Below, one piece after another: positions 35,484 to 47,039 of a stretch of 61,621 bases of DNA; the stretch's first letter is position 1; every line of letters starts with the position of its first letter. Origin of the DNA: an uncultured Clostridium sp. (GTDB lineage: Bacteria; Bacillota; Clostridia; TANB77; CAG-508); contig CANDIF010000007.1 in the NCBI GenBank assembly GCA_947384775.1, positions 1-61,621 on the forward strand, given 5' to 3'. Below the pieces are notes generated by a model. That model was not told the origin of the DNA. It made no database searches and saw nothing but the letters and a program-made list of their open reading frames with translations. The translations under genes and the position numbers were made by a program.

Positions 35484-35939
35484 TTAGTTGTCTCCTAAAG
35501 AAATTATTTTTATTGTTTCTTGCATATAACCTTTTTTTCTTAAATACTCAATAATTTTATCTTTTTCAAGTATATTTTCTTTTTTTATCATAATTTGTTT
35601 AGCAGAATTAAGCTCATATTCTAATAATTCTTCCCTGTTGTTATAAATATAGTTATCTATATTATCTTTACTTATTCCTTTTGATAAAAGTTTGTATTGA
35701 ACTTCTTTTATAGACATATTTTTAAGTCTCATAAACTCATTAACTGCTTTTTCAATATATACTGTATCATCTATATATTGATTTTCCTTTAAATATTCTA
35801 TAACATTATCCAAGAGATTTCCAGTATTTTTAGAAAATTTTTCTCTTACTTCTGCCTCGCTTCTTTTTTTATATAACACATATTTTAATACTTGTGTTTT
35901 TAATTTATCAAATTCCTCTAATTCTTCTATATTATTCAT
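35484..35939 (-). CDS. recX: RecX-family regulator of RecA
   Basis: 151 residues from the ATG at 35939, chosen for TGAGGT 6 nt upstream instead of an earlier ATG. Helical tandem-repeat protein: QVLKYVLYKKRSEAEVREKF, then YIDDTVYIEKAVNEFM and KEVQYKLLSKGISKDNID, typical RecX modules. It modulates RecA filaments. It lies 135 nt downstream of recA, in the same direction. Low sequence conservation is normal for the family. Confidence 0.88.
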   Translation of the reverse strand: MNNIEELEEFDKLKTQVLKYVLYKKRSEAEVREKFSKNTGNLLDNVIEYLKENQYIDDTVYIEKAVNEFMRLKNMSIKEVQYKLLSKGISKDNIDNYIYNNREELLEYELNSAKQIMIKKENILEKDKIIEYLRKKGYMQETIKIISLGDN

Positions 35940-36004
35940 ATATACCTCATTATTCAAGATAGGAAGTTTTCCCACTCTACAGATTTATATTAATTTAAAA
36001 TATA

Positions 36005-36036
36005 TTTGTAGGGGCTGGTCTTGATTAGCCCATTTC
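36005..36036. repeat. Short hairpin (GTAGGGGCT...AGCCCAT) between recA and recX
   Basis: GGGCT (36012-36016) pairs with AGCCC (36027-36031). It looks like a weak member of the family of short hairpins with CCCTAC ends. No gene in this gap. Confidence 0.4.
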
Positions 36037-36074
36037 ATATGAGCATTCAAAATCACCCCCATTGTTTTTATTTA

Positions 36075-37157
36075 TTATTCTTCTCCTATTTTTTCATCTT
36101 TTTCAAGGTCTTCTTCTGTTATCTCTTCTTCTGGTTCTTCATCTCCTAAACTCTTTTCAAATGCTTGTGAGAAGTTTGCTCTTATCTTTTCTTCTACTTC
36201 TTTTGCAAATTTTGGATTTTCTTTTAAGTATTTCTTTACATTTTCTCTGCCTTGTCCAATTTTTTCTCCATTATAACTAAACCAAGCTCCCGCTTTTTCA
36301 ATTATATTTAAATTTACTGCTAAATCCAAAATATTTCCTTCTTTTGATATTCCTTTTCCATATACTATATCAAATTCTGCTTCTCTAAATGGTGGTGCTA
36401 CTTTATTCTTTATAACTTTTACTCTTGCTCTTGCTCCTGTAACTTCTCCATCTGTTTTTATGTTTTCTATTTTTCTTATATCAAGTCTTACTGATGCATA
36501 GAATTTTAATGCTCTTCCTCCTGGTGTTGTTTCTGGATTTCCAAACATTATTCCAACTTTTTCTCTTAATTGGTTTATGAAAATGATAACTGTTTTTGAT
36601 TTATTAATCACACCTGCTAATTTTCTTAATGCTTGTGACATAAGTCTTGCCTGTAATCCAACATGCGCATCTCCCATATCTCCATCTATTTCTGCTTTTG
36701 GAACTAAAGCTGCAACAGAGTCTACTACTATTACGTCTATTGCTCCACTTCTTGTTAAAGCTTCTGCTATTTCTAATGCTTGTTCTCCTGTATCTGGTTG
36801 TGATACTATTAAATTATCTATATCTACACCTAAATGTTTAGCGTATACTGGATCTAATGCATGTTCTGCATCTATAAATGCTGCTTCTCCTCCTAATTTT
36901 TGTGCTTCTGCTATAGCATGTAATGCAAGTGTTGTTTTTCCTGATGACTCAGGTCCAAATACTTCTATTATTCTTCCTCTAGGGATTCCTCCTATTCCTA
37001 AGGCAACATCCAAACTTAATGCTCCTGTTGGAATAGCTTCTATATTCATATCTTGATATTCTCCTAATTTCATTATAGATCCTTTACCAAATTGTTTTTC
37101 AATTTGTCCTAAAGCTGCCTCTAATGCTTTTTTCTTTTCTAAATTTTCGTTACTCAT
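36075..37157 (-). CDS. recA: Recombinase RecA
   Basis: 360 residues. ATP-dependent strand-exchange protein and SOS co-protease. Motifs: Walker [14 protein letters not shown], Walker [13 protein letters not shown], the L1/L2 loops with [20 protein letters not shown], and an acidic C-terminal tail ([17 protein letters not shown]). Full length. AGGAGG precedes the ATG at 37157. A near-consensus promoter and a LexA-like palindrome lie upstream. Confidence 0.98.
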   Translation of the reverse strand: MSNENLEKKKALEAALGQIEKQFGKGSIMKLGEYQDMNIEAIPTGALSLDVALGIGGIPRGRIIEVFGPESSGKTTLALHAIAEAQKLGGEAAFIDAEHALDPVYAKHLGVDIDNLIVSQPDTGEQALEIAEALTRSGAIDVIVVDSVAALVPKAEIDGDMGDAHVGLQARLMSQALRKLAGVINKSKTVIIFINQLREKVGIMFGNPETTPGGRALKFYASVRLDIRKIENIKTDGEVTGARARVKVIKNKVAPPFREAEFDIVYGKGISKEGNILDLAVNLNIIEKAGAWFSYNGEKIGQGRENVKKYLKENPKFAKEVEEKIRANFSQAFEKSLGDEEPEEEITEEDLEKDEKIGEE

Positions 37158-37181
37158 AAATTTCCTCCTAAATTATTTTTT

Positions 37182-37228
37182 CAAACCTTTGTTTGGTAAT
37201 ATTATATACTATAAAATTTTTTTGTCAA
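37182..37228 (-). promoter_or_regulatory. recA promoter with possible LexA box
   Basis: On the minus strand TTGACA (37228-37223), 16-nt spacer, TATAAT (37206-37201), then the inverted repeat CAAACAAAGGTTTG (37195-37182), which resembles the Firmicute LexA site CGAACNNNNGTTCG with two changes and lies at the expected start of transcription. Confidence 0.6.
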
Positions 37229-37294
37229 GACTTTTTTTAAAATTTTTTAATTATTTTTTATTCACAATTCCAATTCACTGTTAATCTATGAAAA

Positions 37295-37375
37295 TCCGCA
37301 CCATCTTACTGGATGATTTTATTTTTCAAGCTCAACTAAAGCACGCTTCGAAAAATAAAACATCCACGTGGTGCT
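37295..37375. repeat. Palindromic element A, copy 3 (diverged, reverse orientation)
   Basis: TCCGCACCATCTTACTGGATG on the left (written here as its first part TCCGCACCATCTTACTGG) and CATCCACGTGGTGCT on the right. Both arm ends carry A-for-T style changes (CACCA/TGGTG) that keep pairing. In the 37158-37412 gap between recA and the TetR gene. Confidence 0.75.
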
Positions 37376-37412
37376 AGATAACACAATTAAATAAATTTGA
37401 TGTGAATTGTAA

Positions 37413-38009
37413 TTATCCGTCTATTAATTTCTTAATTGTATCATATAAATATGGCTTATACTCTTCTATAGGTAATGGCTCATCATACAAAATAGAATTG
37501 AAACATGTTGAGCTTACCAATTCTATTATCATAAATAAAGTAACTTCTGGATTCTTTAATTTTATATTGTTTTCTTTTACTTCTTTTAAGAATAAGTGAT
37601 ATAATCCTTCTTCTTTCTTTTCAGTATTCTCATATATTTTAAGAACAGTTTTGCTATAAACTCCCCAAGATAAATTTTTAGATATGAATTTTAAAAGGGT
37701 TGGAGCTTTGGTTAATTCATCTACTACATAATTTACTATAAAGATTACTCTTTCGGATAATGTTTTTATGTCATTTTTTCTTAACTCATGCAATGCATCA
37801 TTAAATAATTTATGTGACTTTTTTGCAATTAAAACATCCCTTATTTCATACTTGTCCTTAAAGTATAAATAAAAAGTTCCTTTAGCTACATTTGCATTAT
37901 CAACAATTTCTTGTATTGATGTATTTTTTACTCCCTTTTCTGTAAATAGTTCAAATGCCTTTGATAACAATCTAGTTTCTTTGTTTGCTTCTTCCTTTTC
38001 TTTCTTCAT
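37413..38009 (-). CDS. TetR-family repressor of the adjacent RND exporter
   Basis: 198 residues. The N-terminal helix-turn-helix (about 13-58) is typical: SKAFELFTEKGVKNTSIQEI, VAKGTFYLYFKDKYEIRDVL. The C-terminal ligand domain is helical and not assignable to a drug class. Divergent from the exporter gene; matching TGACCAWTNGTCA sites lie in the shared region, with a half-site over its own -35, so it probably represses both. AAGGAG precedes the ATG at 38009. Confidence 0.92.
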   Translation of the reverse strand: MKKEKEEANKETRLLSKAFELFTEKGVKNTSIQEIVDNANVAKGTFYLYFKDKYEIRDVLIAKKSHKLFNDALHELRKNDIKTLSERVIFIVNYVVDELTKAPTLLKFISKNLSWGVYSKTVLKIYENTEKKEEGLYHLFLKEVKENNIKLKNPEVTLFMIIELVSSTCFNSILYDEPLPIEEYKPYLYDTIKKLIDG

Positions 38010-38028
38010 CTCTAACTCCTTTTTTTAG

Positions 38029-38057
38029 ATTATTTCATATTTTTTTAAAATGGTCAA
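38029..38057 (-). promoter_or_regulatory. tetR promoter with operator half-site
   Basis: TTGACC (38057-38052), 17-nt spacer, AATAAT (38034-38029). The -35 carries TTGACCA, half of the palindrome found before the exporter gene. Confidence 0.65.
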
Positions 38058-38104
38058 TGTCTTACATAAATTTATTATTTATTTTTACAATATATTTCTA
38101 AATT

Positions 38105-38222
38105 AGCCAAACGCAGGAGTTTCATATTTATTTTGTTTGAAGACCCGAGCCTCCTTCTTTGGCGTATCAGACGTGGGTTCAATTAAAAATAAATATGAAA
38201 TCTCCGACGAGATTTGGCGGAT
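38105..38222. repeat. Palindromic element C, copy 1
   Basis: GCCAAACGCAGGAGTTTCAT at one end and ATGAAATCTCCGACGAGATT plus TGGCGGA at the other. The same sequence, inverted and rearranged, lies at 57580-57767. A shared satellite AGAACCTTGTTGTTTGCACA follows at 38231-38250. Confidence 0.82.
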
Positions 38223-38276
38223 TTTATATAAGAACCTTGTTGTTTGCACAATAAAAAAATAAATTTCAAAAATCTA

Positions 38277-38326
38277 TTGACCATTGGTCATAAATATAGT
38301 ATAATACCAAAGGTGACCATTAGTCA
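38277..38326 (+). promoter_or_regulatory. Exporter promoter with two TetR operators
   Basis: TTGACC (38277-38282), 17-nt spacer, TATAAT (38300-38305). Operator 1 TGACCATTGGTCA (38278-38290) is a perfect palindrome over the -35; operator 2 TGACCATTAGTCA (38314-38326) covers the transcription start. Confidence 0.88.
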
Positions 38327-38347
38327 ATATAGAAAGGAGATTTTTTT

Positions 38348-40411
38348 ATGAACACACTTGGAAAAGCAATTTGTAAGTATAGAAAAGTCATTTTAATAAT
38401 TTCTATCTTACTTTTAATTCCTGCTATTTTGGGAATAAAAGCAACTAGGATTAATTATGACATCTTAGTTTATTTACCAGAAGATATTGAAACAATCAAG
38501 GGTGAAAATATTTTATCTGAAGATTTCAATATGGGTGCATTTTCAATGGTAATATTAGAAAATATGCAAACTAAAGATATTATAAAATTAGAAAATGAAA
38601 TTAAAAAAATTGATAATGTCGAAAAAGCAGTTAGCATTGCAGATGTTCTAGGTACAGGTATTCCAATTGATATGATTCCAAATAATTTAAAAGATAAAAT
38701 TTATAAAGACAATTCTACTATCATGTTAATCACTTTTAAAGATGGAATATCTTCAGATACTACTCTAGAAACTATAGAAACACTAAGAAATATAACTGAT
38801 GAGCGTTGTAAAATAGGCGGAATGTCTGCAACAGTTTTAGACACTAGAGATCTATCAAATTCAGAAATTGCAATATATGTAATCATTGCCGTTCTTCTAT
38901 GTCTACTTGTTCTAGAATTAGCATTAGATTCATATATTGCTCCATTCCTTTTATTACTAAATATTGGAATTGCAATTTTATACAATATGGGTACAAATGT
39001 ATTCCTTGGAGAAACATCTTATATCACAAAAGCAATAAGTGCAGTATTACAGTTAGGTGTAACTATGGACTTTGCAATCTTCTTGTATCACAGTTATATG
39101 GATGAAAGAGAAAAAACAAACAATATAAATGAAGCAATGGCAACTGCTATCAAAAAGACTTTCGTATCTATAGTAGGAAGCTCTCTTACAACTATAGCTG
39201 GCTTCTTAGCTTTATGTAGTATGAATCTTACTTTAGGAAAAGATATAGGTTTAGTTATGGCAAAAGGTGTATTGTTTGGTGTTATTTGTGTAGTAACAGT
39301 ACTTCCAACTATGATATTAGCATTAAACAAACTAATTGATAAAACTAGACATAAACCAATCTTTCCAAAATTTACAAGATTAAAAAACTTAATCATTAAA
39401 TACCACATAGTAATTATTATTGCTTTTGTTATCATTTTACCTGTTGCATTTTATGGATATCAAAGAACTGAAAATTACTATAATTTAGACAAATCTTTAC
39501 CAGATAGTTTAGATAGTATATCTGCTAACAATGAATTGAAGGAAAAATTTAATATGGTCTCAACTGAAGTTTTACTAATAAATAAAGACATTCCTGACTA
39601 TAAGGTAAATGAAATGTTAGATAGAATTGAAAGTTTAGATGGTATTGAATGGACTTTAGGTTATTCTAGAATAGGTAGTTTAGGATTACCTAAAGAAACA
39701 TTGCCTACTGATTTACTTGAAGTATTTCAAAATGATAAATACCAAATGATTATTATTAATTCAAGTTATGAAATGGCAACAAATGAGTTAAATGAACAAG
39801 TAACTAAAGTAAATGAAATAATAAAAGAATATGACGAAAATGCTATACTTGCTGGTGAAGGACCATTGATGAAAGACCTTGTTGAAATAAGTGACCACGA
39901 CTTTAAGAGCGTTAATACAGTTTCAATAGCAATTATATTTATTATTATGATAATAGTATTAAAATCTATTTCATTACCAATAATTTTGATACTTGTAATA
40001 GAATTTGCTATTTTCATTAATATGGGAATTCCATATTATACAAATACTATTCTGCCATTTATAGCTTCTATTGTAATTGGAACTATTCAATTAGGTGCAA
40101 CCATAGATTATGCAATATTAATTACAACAAAATATGTAGAAGAACGTAAACAAGGTAAAGATAAGCACAATGCAATAGATGAAGCTTTAGGTTCTTCAAT
40201 TACTTCAATTATCATAAGTGCGCTATGTTTTTTTGGAGCAACATTTGGTGTAGGTGCTTATTCAAAAATAGAAATGATAGGGTCACTTTGTACATTAATG
40301 TCAAGAGGAGCACTTATTAGTATGATATCAGTAATTGCTGTGCTACCTTCCCTATTACTTTTATTTGATAAGTTGATTTGCAAAACAACAATTGGAATGA
40401 AAAATGTATAG
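38348..40411 (+). CDS. MMPL/RND-superfamily exporter
   Basis: 687 residues, about 12 membrane helices arranged as two homologous halves, each with an outside loop of about 130 residues after the first helix. The fourth helix of each half carries an acidic residue typical of proton-driven RND pumps: QLGVTMDFAIFLYHSY and QLGATIDYAILITTKY. Family members move lipids, drugs or siderophores across the membrane; the substrate here is unknown. GGAG 8 nt before the ATG. It is followed 21 nt later by the secreted repeat protein in the same operon, under the TetR repressor. Confidence 0.92.
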   Translation: MNTLGKAICKYRKVILIISILLLIPAILGIKATRINYDILVYLPEDIETIKGENILSEDFNMGAFSMVILENMQTKDIIKLENEIKKIDNVEKAVSIADVLGTGIPIDMIPNNLKDKIYKDNSTIMLITFKDGISSDTTLETIETLRNITDERCKIGGMSATVLDTRDLSNSEIAIYVIIAVLLCLLVLELALDSYIAPFLLLLNIGIAILYNMGTNVFLGETSYITKAISAVLQLGVTMDFAIFLYHSYMDEREKTNNINEAMATAIKKTFVSIVGSSLTTIAGFLALCSMNLTLGKDIGLVMAKGVLFGVICVVTVLPTMILALNKLIDKTRHKPIFPKFTRLKNLIIKYHIVIIIAFVIILPVAFYGYQRTENYYNLDKSLPDSLDSISANNELKEKFNMVSTEVLLINKDIPDYKVNEMLDRIESLDGIEWTLGYSRIGSLGLPKETLPTDLLEVFQNDKYQMIIINSSYEMATNELNEQVTKVNEIIKEYDENAILAGEGPLMKDLVEISDHDFKSVNTVSIAIIFIIMIIVLKSISLPIILILVIEFAIFINMGIPYYTNTILPFIASIVIGTIQLGATIDYAILITTKYVEERKQGKDKHNAIDEALGSSITSIIISALCFFGATFGVGAYSKIEMIGSLCTLMSRGALISMISVIAVLPSLLLLFDKLICKTTIGMKNV

Positions 40412-40432
40412 ATTAAGAAAGGATTGATTTTA

Positions 40433-42399
40433 ATGAATAACATATTAAAAAAACTAACTTCAACGCTATTGCTGGGCACAATGCTTGTATATACAACATC
40501 ACCAGTATTTGCTTTTACAAAAGATGAAACAGTTTATTCAAAACTAGATGTTAATGGAAAAAATTACAATACTATTGTAAATAACCATATAATAAATTCT
40601 AATCACGCTGAATTTATTAATGACTTATCAGACTTATTAAATATAATAAATACTAATGGAGATGAGACTTTTACTCAAAATGGAAATAATTTAATATGGT
40701 CTGCTAATGGAAATGATATATATTATCAAGGAGAAACTCAGAAAGAATTACCAGTAGAATGTAAAATCAAGTATGAATTAGATGGCAAAGAAATATCAGC
40801 TAATGAAATTGTTGGTAAAGCTGGTACAGTAAAAATAATATTAGAATATGTTAATAAAGATGCTCACACTGTAATCATTAATGGAAAATCAGAGACTCTA
40901 TATACTCCATTTGTTGTGTTATGTGGAACAATTATTAACAACGAAAACAATAAAAATATCACAATTTCTAGTGGAAAGTTAATAGATGATGGAACAAAAA
41001 CAATTGCTCTAGGAATTGCTACACCTGGATTACAAGAAAGTTTAAATCTTGCAAAATCTACTATAGATATTCCAAGTTCTATTGAAATTACAATGGATGC
41101 AAAAGATTTTGAATTAGGTACAATGATAACATACATTACTCCTAAAATAATTAATGATGAAGATTTAAATATCTTTGATAAAGTAGATGATATATTTACT
41201 CAAGTAGATACATTACAAAGTTCTAGCCATCAATTAGTAGAAGGTGCTAATACTTTAAAGGAAGGTACTCAAACTTATAGTGAAAAATTTTCTGAATTCA
41301 ATGGTGCTGTAAAGCAAATATCAGATGGAATAATCTATGCAAATTCAAATTATTCTAAAATAGATGATGGTATAGCTACTTTAAATCAAAAGGCTCCTAC
41401 TCTTGTATATAGTGTCCAAAATCTCAGTGATGGAATTGGAAAAGTTAGTGGTGCATTAAATACAATAAATTCAAGTTTATCAGCAGTGCCAGATACTCAA
41501 GTTGTAGATAGTATTAACCAAATTGTAGATGGAATAAATCCTATAATTTCTGGATTAAATAGTGTTTCATCAACTGATAATTCATCAAAAATTGCAACTC
41601 TTGAGGGATTAATTCAACTAAATACAAATGAAATTAAAAAATTAACTACTTTGAATACCTCATTAGAAACTCAAAAAAATCTTTTAACATCTTCAGCAAC
41701 TATTGATCAAACAGAAATTGCTTCTGTTATTACTACCTTAGATAGCCAAATTGCCGAAAATACAGTTTTAATAGGAAAGCTAACTGCAAACAATCAAGCT
41801 CATCAGACTACAATTACTACATTACAAGCAACTGATGGAACTCAAATGACAGCACTTGTTAATGGATTAAACACAATCCAATCTGGATTAAGTAAGTTAC
41901 TCCCTGGCATTAAAGGAATATATTCATTAAAACCTGCTATAAACCAATTAGCTGATAGTTCTACTCTACTTGCTGATGGTGCTAATAAATTAACTGAAGG
42001 TACTGAACAACTTACAGATGGAATAAATAGTTTAGCTGATGGTTCTGCACAAATGAAATCTGGACTAACCACTTTATCAAGTGGTGCAAAGCAACTATCA
42101 AATGCAAGTAACCAATTAACAGACGGTGCAAATACTATTTCTACAGGAGCTACCACTTTATCAGAAGGTATGACTAAATTTAATGATGAAGGTATTAATA
42201 AAATATGTAATTATATAAATGGAAACTTAAGAGATATAAAAGTTAGAGTAGAAAAATTGCAAGATTTATCAAACGAATATAATACTTTTAGTATGTTAAA
42301 TGAAAATGATAAAGGAATTGTAAAATTTATTTTAATAACAGATAGCTTAAGCAAAAATTCTATAACTAAAGAAAATGACGATAAAAAAGATGATGAATA

Positions 42400-42400
<1 letters not shown>
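40433..42400 (+). CDS. Secreted coiled-coil protein with XXDGXXXL-type heptads, exporter partner
   Basis: 655 residues from the ATG at 40433, chosen for AAAGGA 9 nt upstream. The signal peptide (LTSTLLLGTMLVYTTSPVFA) is followed by a beta-rich region (to about 250) and long coiled coils. Near 270-300 and 505-600 are heptads of the L-x-x-G/D-G type (LVEGANTLKEG, LADGANKLTEGTEQLTDG, LADGSAQMKSGL), as in YhgE/Pip-related proteins. The tail is charged with no membrane helix. Coupled to the RND pump, it may be a periplasm-like adaptor or wall conduit; that role is inferred. Confidence 0.82.
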
Positions 42401-44697
<2,297 letters not shown>

Positions 44698-44763
44698 ACC
44701 TATATCATTCCTTTCAATAATTTTATCTATATATTATACTCTATCTTATTATATTTTACAATG

Positions 44764-44805
44764 AAAAAGCACCTAAATTTATATTTCAAAAATTTAGGTG
44801 CTTTA
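44764..44805 (-). terminator. Terminator of rplU-rpmA
   Basis: AAAGCACCTAAATTT pairs with AAATTTAGGTGCTTT; five U follow on the minus strand. Confidence 0.88.
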
Positions 44806-44817
44806 AATATTTTAATC

Positions 44818-45078
44818 TTATTTGTTTTCTGGGTAAACACTTACTTGTTTCTTATCTTTACCTTTTCTTTCATATTTAACGATTCCATCTATTAATGCAA
44901 ATAGTGTATCATCACTACCTATATCAACATTATTTCCTGGATGTATATGTGTTCCTCTTTGTCTAACTAATATATTTCCTGCAAGAACAAATTGTCCATC
45001 TGCTCTTTTTAAACCTAAACGTTTTGACTCACTGTCACGACCGTTTTTAACACTACCTTGACCTTTTTTATGTGCCAT
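44818..45078 (-). CDS. rpmA: 50S ribosomal protein L27 without N-terminal extension
   Basis: 86 residues starting directly [20 protein letters not shown]. Many Firmicutes make L27 with an N-terminal extension (ending in a Prp cleavage site before the conserved AHKKG) that the Prp protease removes. Here the extension is absent, and the prp/ysxB gene usually between rplU and rpmA is also absent. The two losses agree with each other. GGGAG precedes the ATG at 45078; rplU lies 46 nt upstream. Confidence 0.97.
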   Translation of the reverse strand: MAHKKGQGSVKNGRDSESKRLGLKRADGQFVLAGNILVRQRGTHIHPGNNVDIGSDDTLFALIDGIVKYERKGKDKKQVSVYPENK

Positions 45079-45124
45079 TTATATCTCAACTCCCTTTTTC
45101 TAAAATTCCTTATTACATTTTTAA

Positions 45125-45538
45125 TTAAGCTTCAGCTTTAGCTGCTGTTTTCTTTGCTGTAGTTTTTTTAGTTTCTGTTTTTTCTACCTTTTCTGCTGTT
45201 TCAGCAACTTTTTCTGTTTTTGCAGCTGCAGTTTTTATAGCTGTTATTTCAACTTTAGTATAAGGTTGTCTATGTCCTTGTTTCTTTCTTTCATTCTTTT
45301 TAGGTTTCATTTTGAAAACTATAATTTTCTTACCTTTACCATGTGAAACTACTTTTCCTTCAACTTTCACACCTTTTACATAAGGATTTCCAACTTGTAC
45401 TTTTTTATCATCAGATACTAATATTACTTTATCAAAAGTAACTTTTTTTCCTTCTTCAGTATCTAATTTCTCGAAAAATACTGTATCTCCTTCTACTACT
45501 TTGTATTGCTTTCCACAAGCTTCGATTATTGCATACAT
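45125..45538 (-). CDS. rplU: 50S ribosomal protein L21 with Ala/Lys/Glu-rich tail
   Basis: 137 residues. The first 102 are a normal L21 ([20 protein letters not shown] ... [17 protein letters not shown]). A roughly 35-residue tail rich in Ala, Lys, Glu and Thr ([20 protein letters not shown]) is extra. Such low-complexity tails occur in some Clostridia ribosomal proteins; a role is unknown. The gene has its own promoter and a structured leader. It is the first gene of rplU-rpmA. Confidence 0.96.
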   Translation of the reverse strand: MYAIIEACGKQYKVVEGDTVFFEKLDTEEGKKVTFDKVILVSDDKKVQVGNPYVKGVKVEGKVVSHGKGKKIIVFKMKPKKNERKKQGHRQPYTKVEITAIKTAAAKTEKVAETAEKVEKTETKKTTAKKTAAKAEA

Positions 45539-45636
45539 TATCGAAAAGCACCTCTTCTTTCTTTTAATACTCGCTAAGTTTTAATTTTGGGTAGCATATG
45601 TATATGCTTTTGTAACCCAACTTAAGCGGCTTACAG
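45539..45636 (-). ncRNA. Structured 5' leader of rplU (possible L21 leader)
   Basis: On the minus strand an outer stem CGCTTAAGTT/AACTTAGCG encloses GGGT...ACCC and AGCATAT-ACA-ATATGCT hairpins, ending 25-30 nt before the rplU ATG. L21 leaders that bind the protein product are known in Firmicutes; assignment to that family was not tested here. Confidence 0.5.
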
Positions 45637-45642
45637 ATGAAT

Positions 45643-45671
45643 ATTTTATCATATTTTTCCAGTGTTGTCAA
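45643..45671 (-). promoter_or_regulatory. rplU promoter
   Basis: TTGACA (45671-45666), 17-nt spacer, TAAAAT (45648-45643) on the minus strand; the -35 is part of the palindrome AGTGTTGTCAACACT. Confidence 0.75.
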
Positions 45672-45699
45672 CACTTTATATTCCATATCTCTAAATAAA

Positions 45700-45980
45700 T
45701 TAGTAGGGTGCCAGCTAGAAACTAGCTGGCACCCTGAGGAGTCATTTTACGTACATTTGCACAGACCACTTTTATTTAGGCTACTGAATCCCTTCATTTT
45801 CTTTAACATCCCTGTCTCTGAATTGCCTCGATCATGGTCCTAGCTTTAAAGAAGCCTTTATTGTGGTTCTTGGGTGTTCTCAACCCCACGAGCGCTTTCG
45901 TTCGCCACTACTAACACTCAGCTTAATAAAGCCAGTAAAACTCCTCCCCGCCGAGATAAGACATTTCCCAAGGGAAATGT
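45700..45980 (-). ncRNA. Structured non-coding RNA candidate 1 beside DUF3800 gene
   Basis: About 280 nt bounded by a consensus promoter and a 13-bp-stem terminator hairpin (45706-45734, GGGTGCCAGCTAG). It contains no plausible open frame and is much less AT-rich than the surroundings. Predicted helices on the RNA: a 5' hairpin ACATTTCCC/GGGAAATGT; a closing stem GAGGAGTTTTAC with GTAAAATGACTCCTC near the 3' end; CGAACG-AAAG-CGCTCG; GGGGTT-GAGA-ACACCC; GTGG/CCAC enclosing these two; and GGCT/AGCC around a large internal domain. I tried tmRNA, RNase P and SRP signatures and found none. It is divergent from a DUF3800 gene; conserved RNAs named after DUF3800 have been described near such genes, and the raiA motif is another candidate. 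Confidence 0.72.
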
Positions 45981-45986
45981 TTATAT

Positions 45987-46014
45987 ATTATATCACATTT
46001 TTGAATTATGTCAA
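45987..46014 (-). promoter_or_regulatory. Promoter of RNA candidate 1
   Basis: TTGACA (46014-46009), 16-nt spacer, TATAAT (45992-45987), about 7 nt before the 5' hairpin. Confidence 0.85.
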
Positions 46015-46158
46015 GTGCGTGTTTGTATTCATTCCACACCCTTTTGTAGGCTTATTGGTTATTATATAGCTTTTTCTTGTTTTATTGTTCTCTTTGTGTT
46101 ATAATTTGTCAAAAATTTATTGATTATATTAAAGTTATAGATAATAAAAGGAGATTTT

Positions 46159-46917
46159 ATGAGTAAAAAAGAAATAAATAACATTCAAACAATTTATATA
46201 AATATTGATGATTCTGGTAAACTTGTAGAAACTGAAAAAGTCGCTATATATGCTGGTTTAGTCTTTATGTCAAAGTCTGAAAAGGATAAATTCATTACAC
46301 AATATAGAAGTATTATAAAAAATATGAGATGTAAATATTGCAAAGAAGATGTCTCAATATGTGAAAAAAATAAGTCATGTCCAGAATTAAAGCATAATAT
46401 GTTAAAACCAAAACATAATAGACAACTTATGAATTATATAAAAAAATATTCTATACTATGTTGCATTATAAATAATGATAAAGTTTATCCTAATATTAAA
46501 TCCGATACTGCTTCTCGAGGAAGATTTTTAGATTATTCATTAAAATTATTAATCAAACAAACGATTAAAGGATTAATAAAGGAAAATAGAATAAATCCAA
46601 ATCTTCCAATAAAATTAGTCCTTAATATTGATGAACAAACTACTAAAACTAATGGTTATTACAACCTACGTGATGGTATTATTGAAGAATTAAAGTATGG
46701 AATTTTCAGTTATAATTATAGCGTTTTTCATAATCCTATTGTAAATTCTAGCTTGGAAGTAAATGTGTGTTATCAAAAATCAGAAAAAAGCTATTTAATT
46801 CAAGCTTCTGATTTAGTTGCTGGAACAATAAGAAAACTTTATCTAAATAACATAAATGACTTCTTAGAATTTTCAAAACGAACTGAATTTGTAAACTATA
46901 AAATTATTTTACCATAA
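46159..46917 (+). CDS. DUF3800 protein (RNase H-like fold family)
   Basis: 252 residues. IYINIDDSG near residue 13 and VLNIDEQTTKT near 155 hold the acidic residues expected for an RNase H-like active site, and YLIQASDLVAGTIRKLY is the typical DUF3800 C-terminal motif. A cysteine pair group (CKYCKEDVSICEKNKSC, residues about 56-72) could bind a metal and is not in all members. Biochemical function is unknown; members sit in phage, defence and RNA-associated contexts. GGAG 7 nt before the ATG. Divergent from RNA candidate 1 and convergent with RNA candidate 2, so it is bracketed by RNAs. Confidence 0.85.
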   Translation: MSKKEINNIQTIYINIDDSGKLVETEKVAIYAGLVFMSKSEKDKFITQYRSIIKNMRCKYCKEDVSICEKNKSCPELKHNMLKPKHNRQLMNYIKKYSILCCIINNDKVYPNIKSDTASRGRFLDYSLKLLIKQTIKGLIKENRINPNLPIKLVLNIDEQTTKTNGYYNLRDGIIEELKYGIFSYNYSVFHNPIVNSSLEVNVCYQKSEKSYLIQASDLVAGTIRKLYLNNINDFLEFSKRTEFVNYKIILP

Positions 46918-47033
46918 AAGAAAAGAGAGCCTTATGCTCTCTTCCCAACTAGGCTGACGTACTTAACATACGCTTAATTAATAAAAATCAGTATCTAGCT
47001 ATCGACCGAACAAAGGGATGTTTCCCTTCTGGT
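46918..47033 (-). ncRNA. Structured non-coding RNA candidate 2 beside DUF3800 gene
   Basis: About 116 nt with a consensus promoter and a terminator (GAGAGC-ATAAG-GCTCTC, then UUUUCUUUU; 46923-46943). Helices: AAGGGA-AACA-TCCCTT at the 5' end; CTAG..CTGA pairing with TCAG.CTAG, enclosing CGTA...TACG. No open frame. Antisense and convergent to the DUF3800 gene, starting 116 nt past its stop. May belong to one of the RNA families associated with DUF3800 genes. Confidence 0.7.
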
Positions 47034-47039
47034 ATATTA

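Noticed and set aside
45700..45980. RNA candidate 1 as tmRNA, RNase P RNA or SRP RNA
   Set aside because: No tRNA-like ends or tag frame, no GAGGAAAGTCC-type core, and no GGAA-loop helix with the AGCAGCC side typical of SRP.
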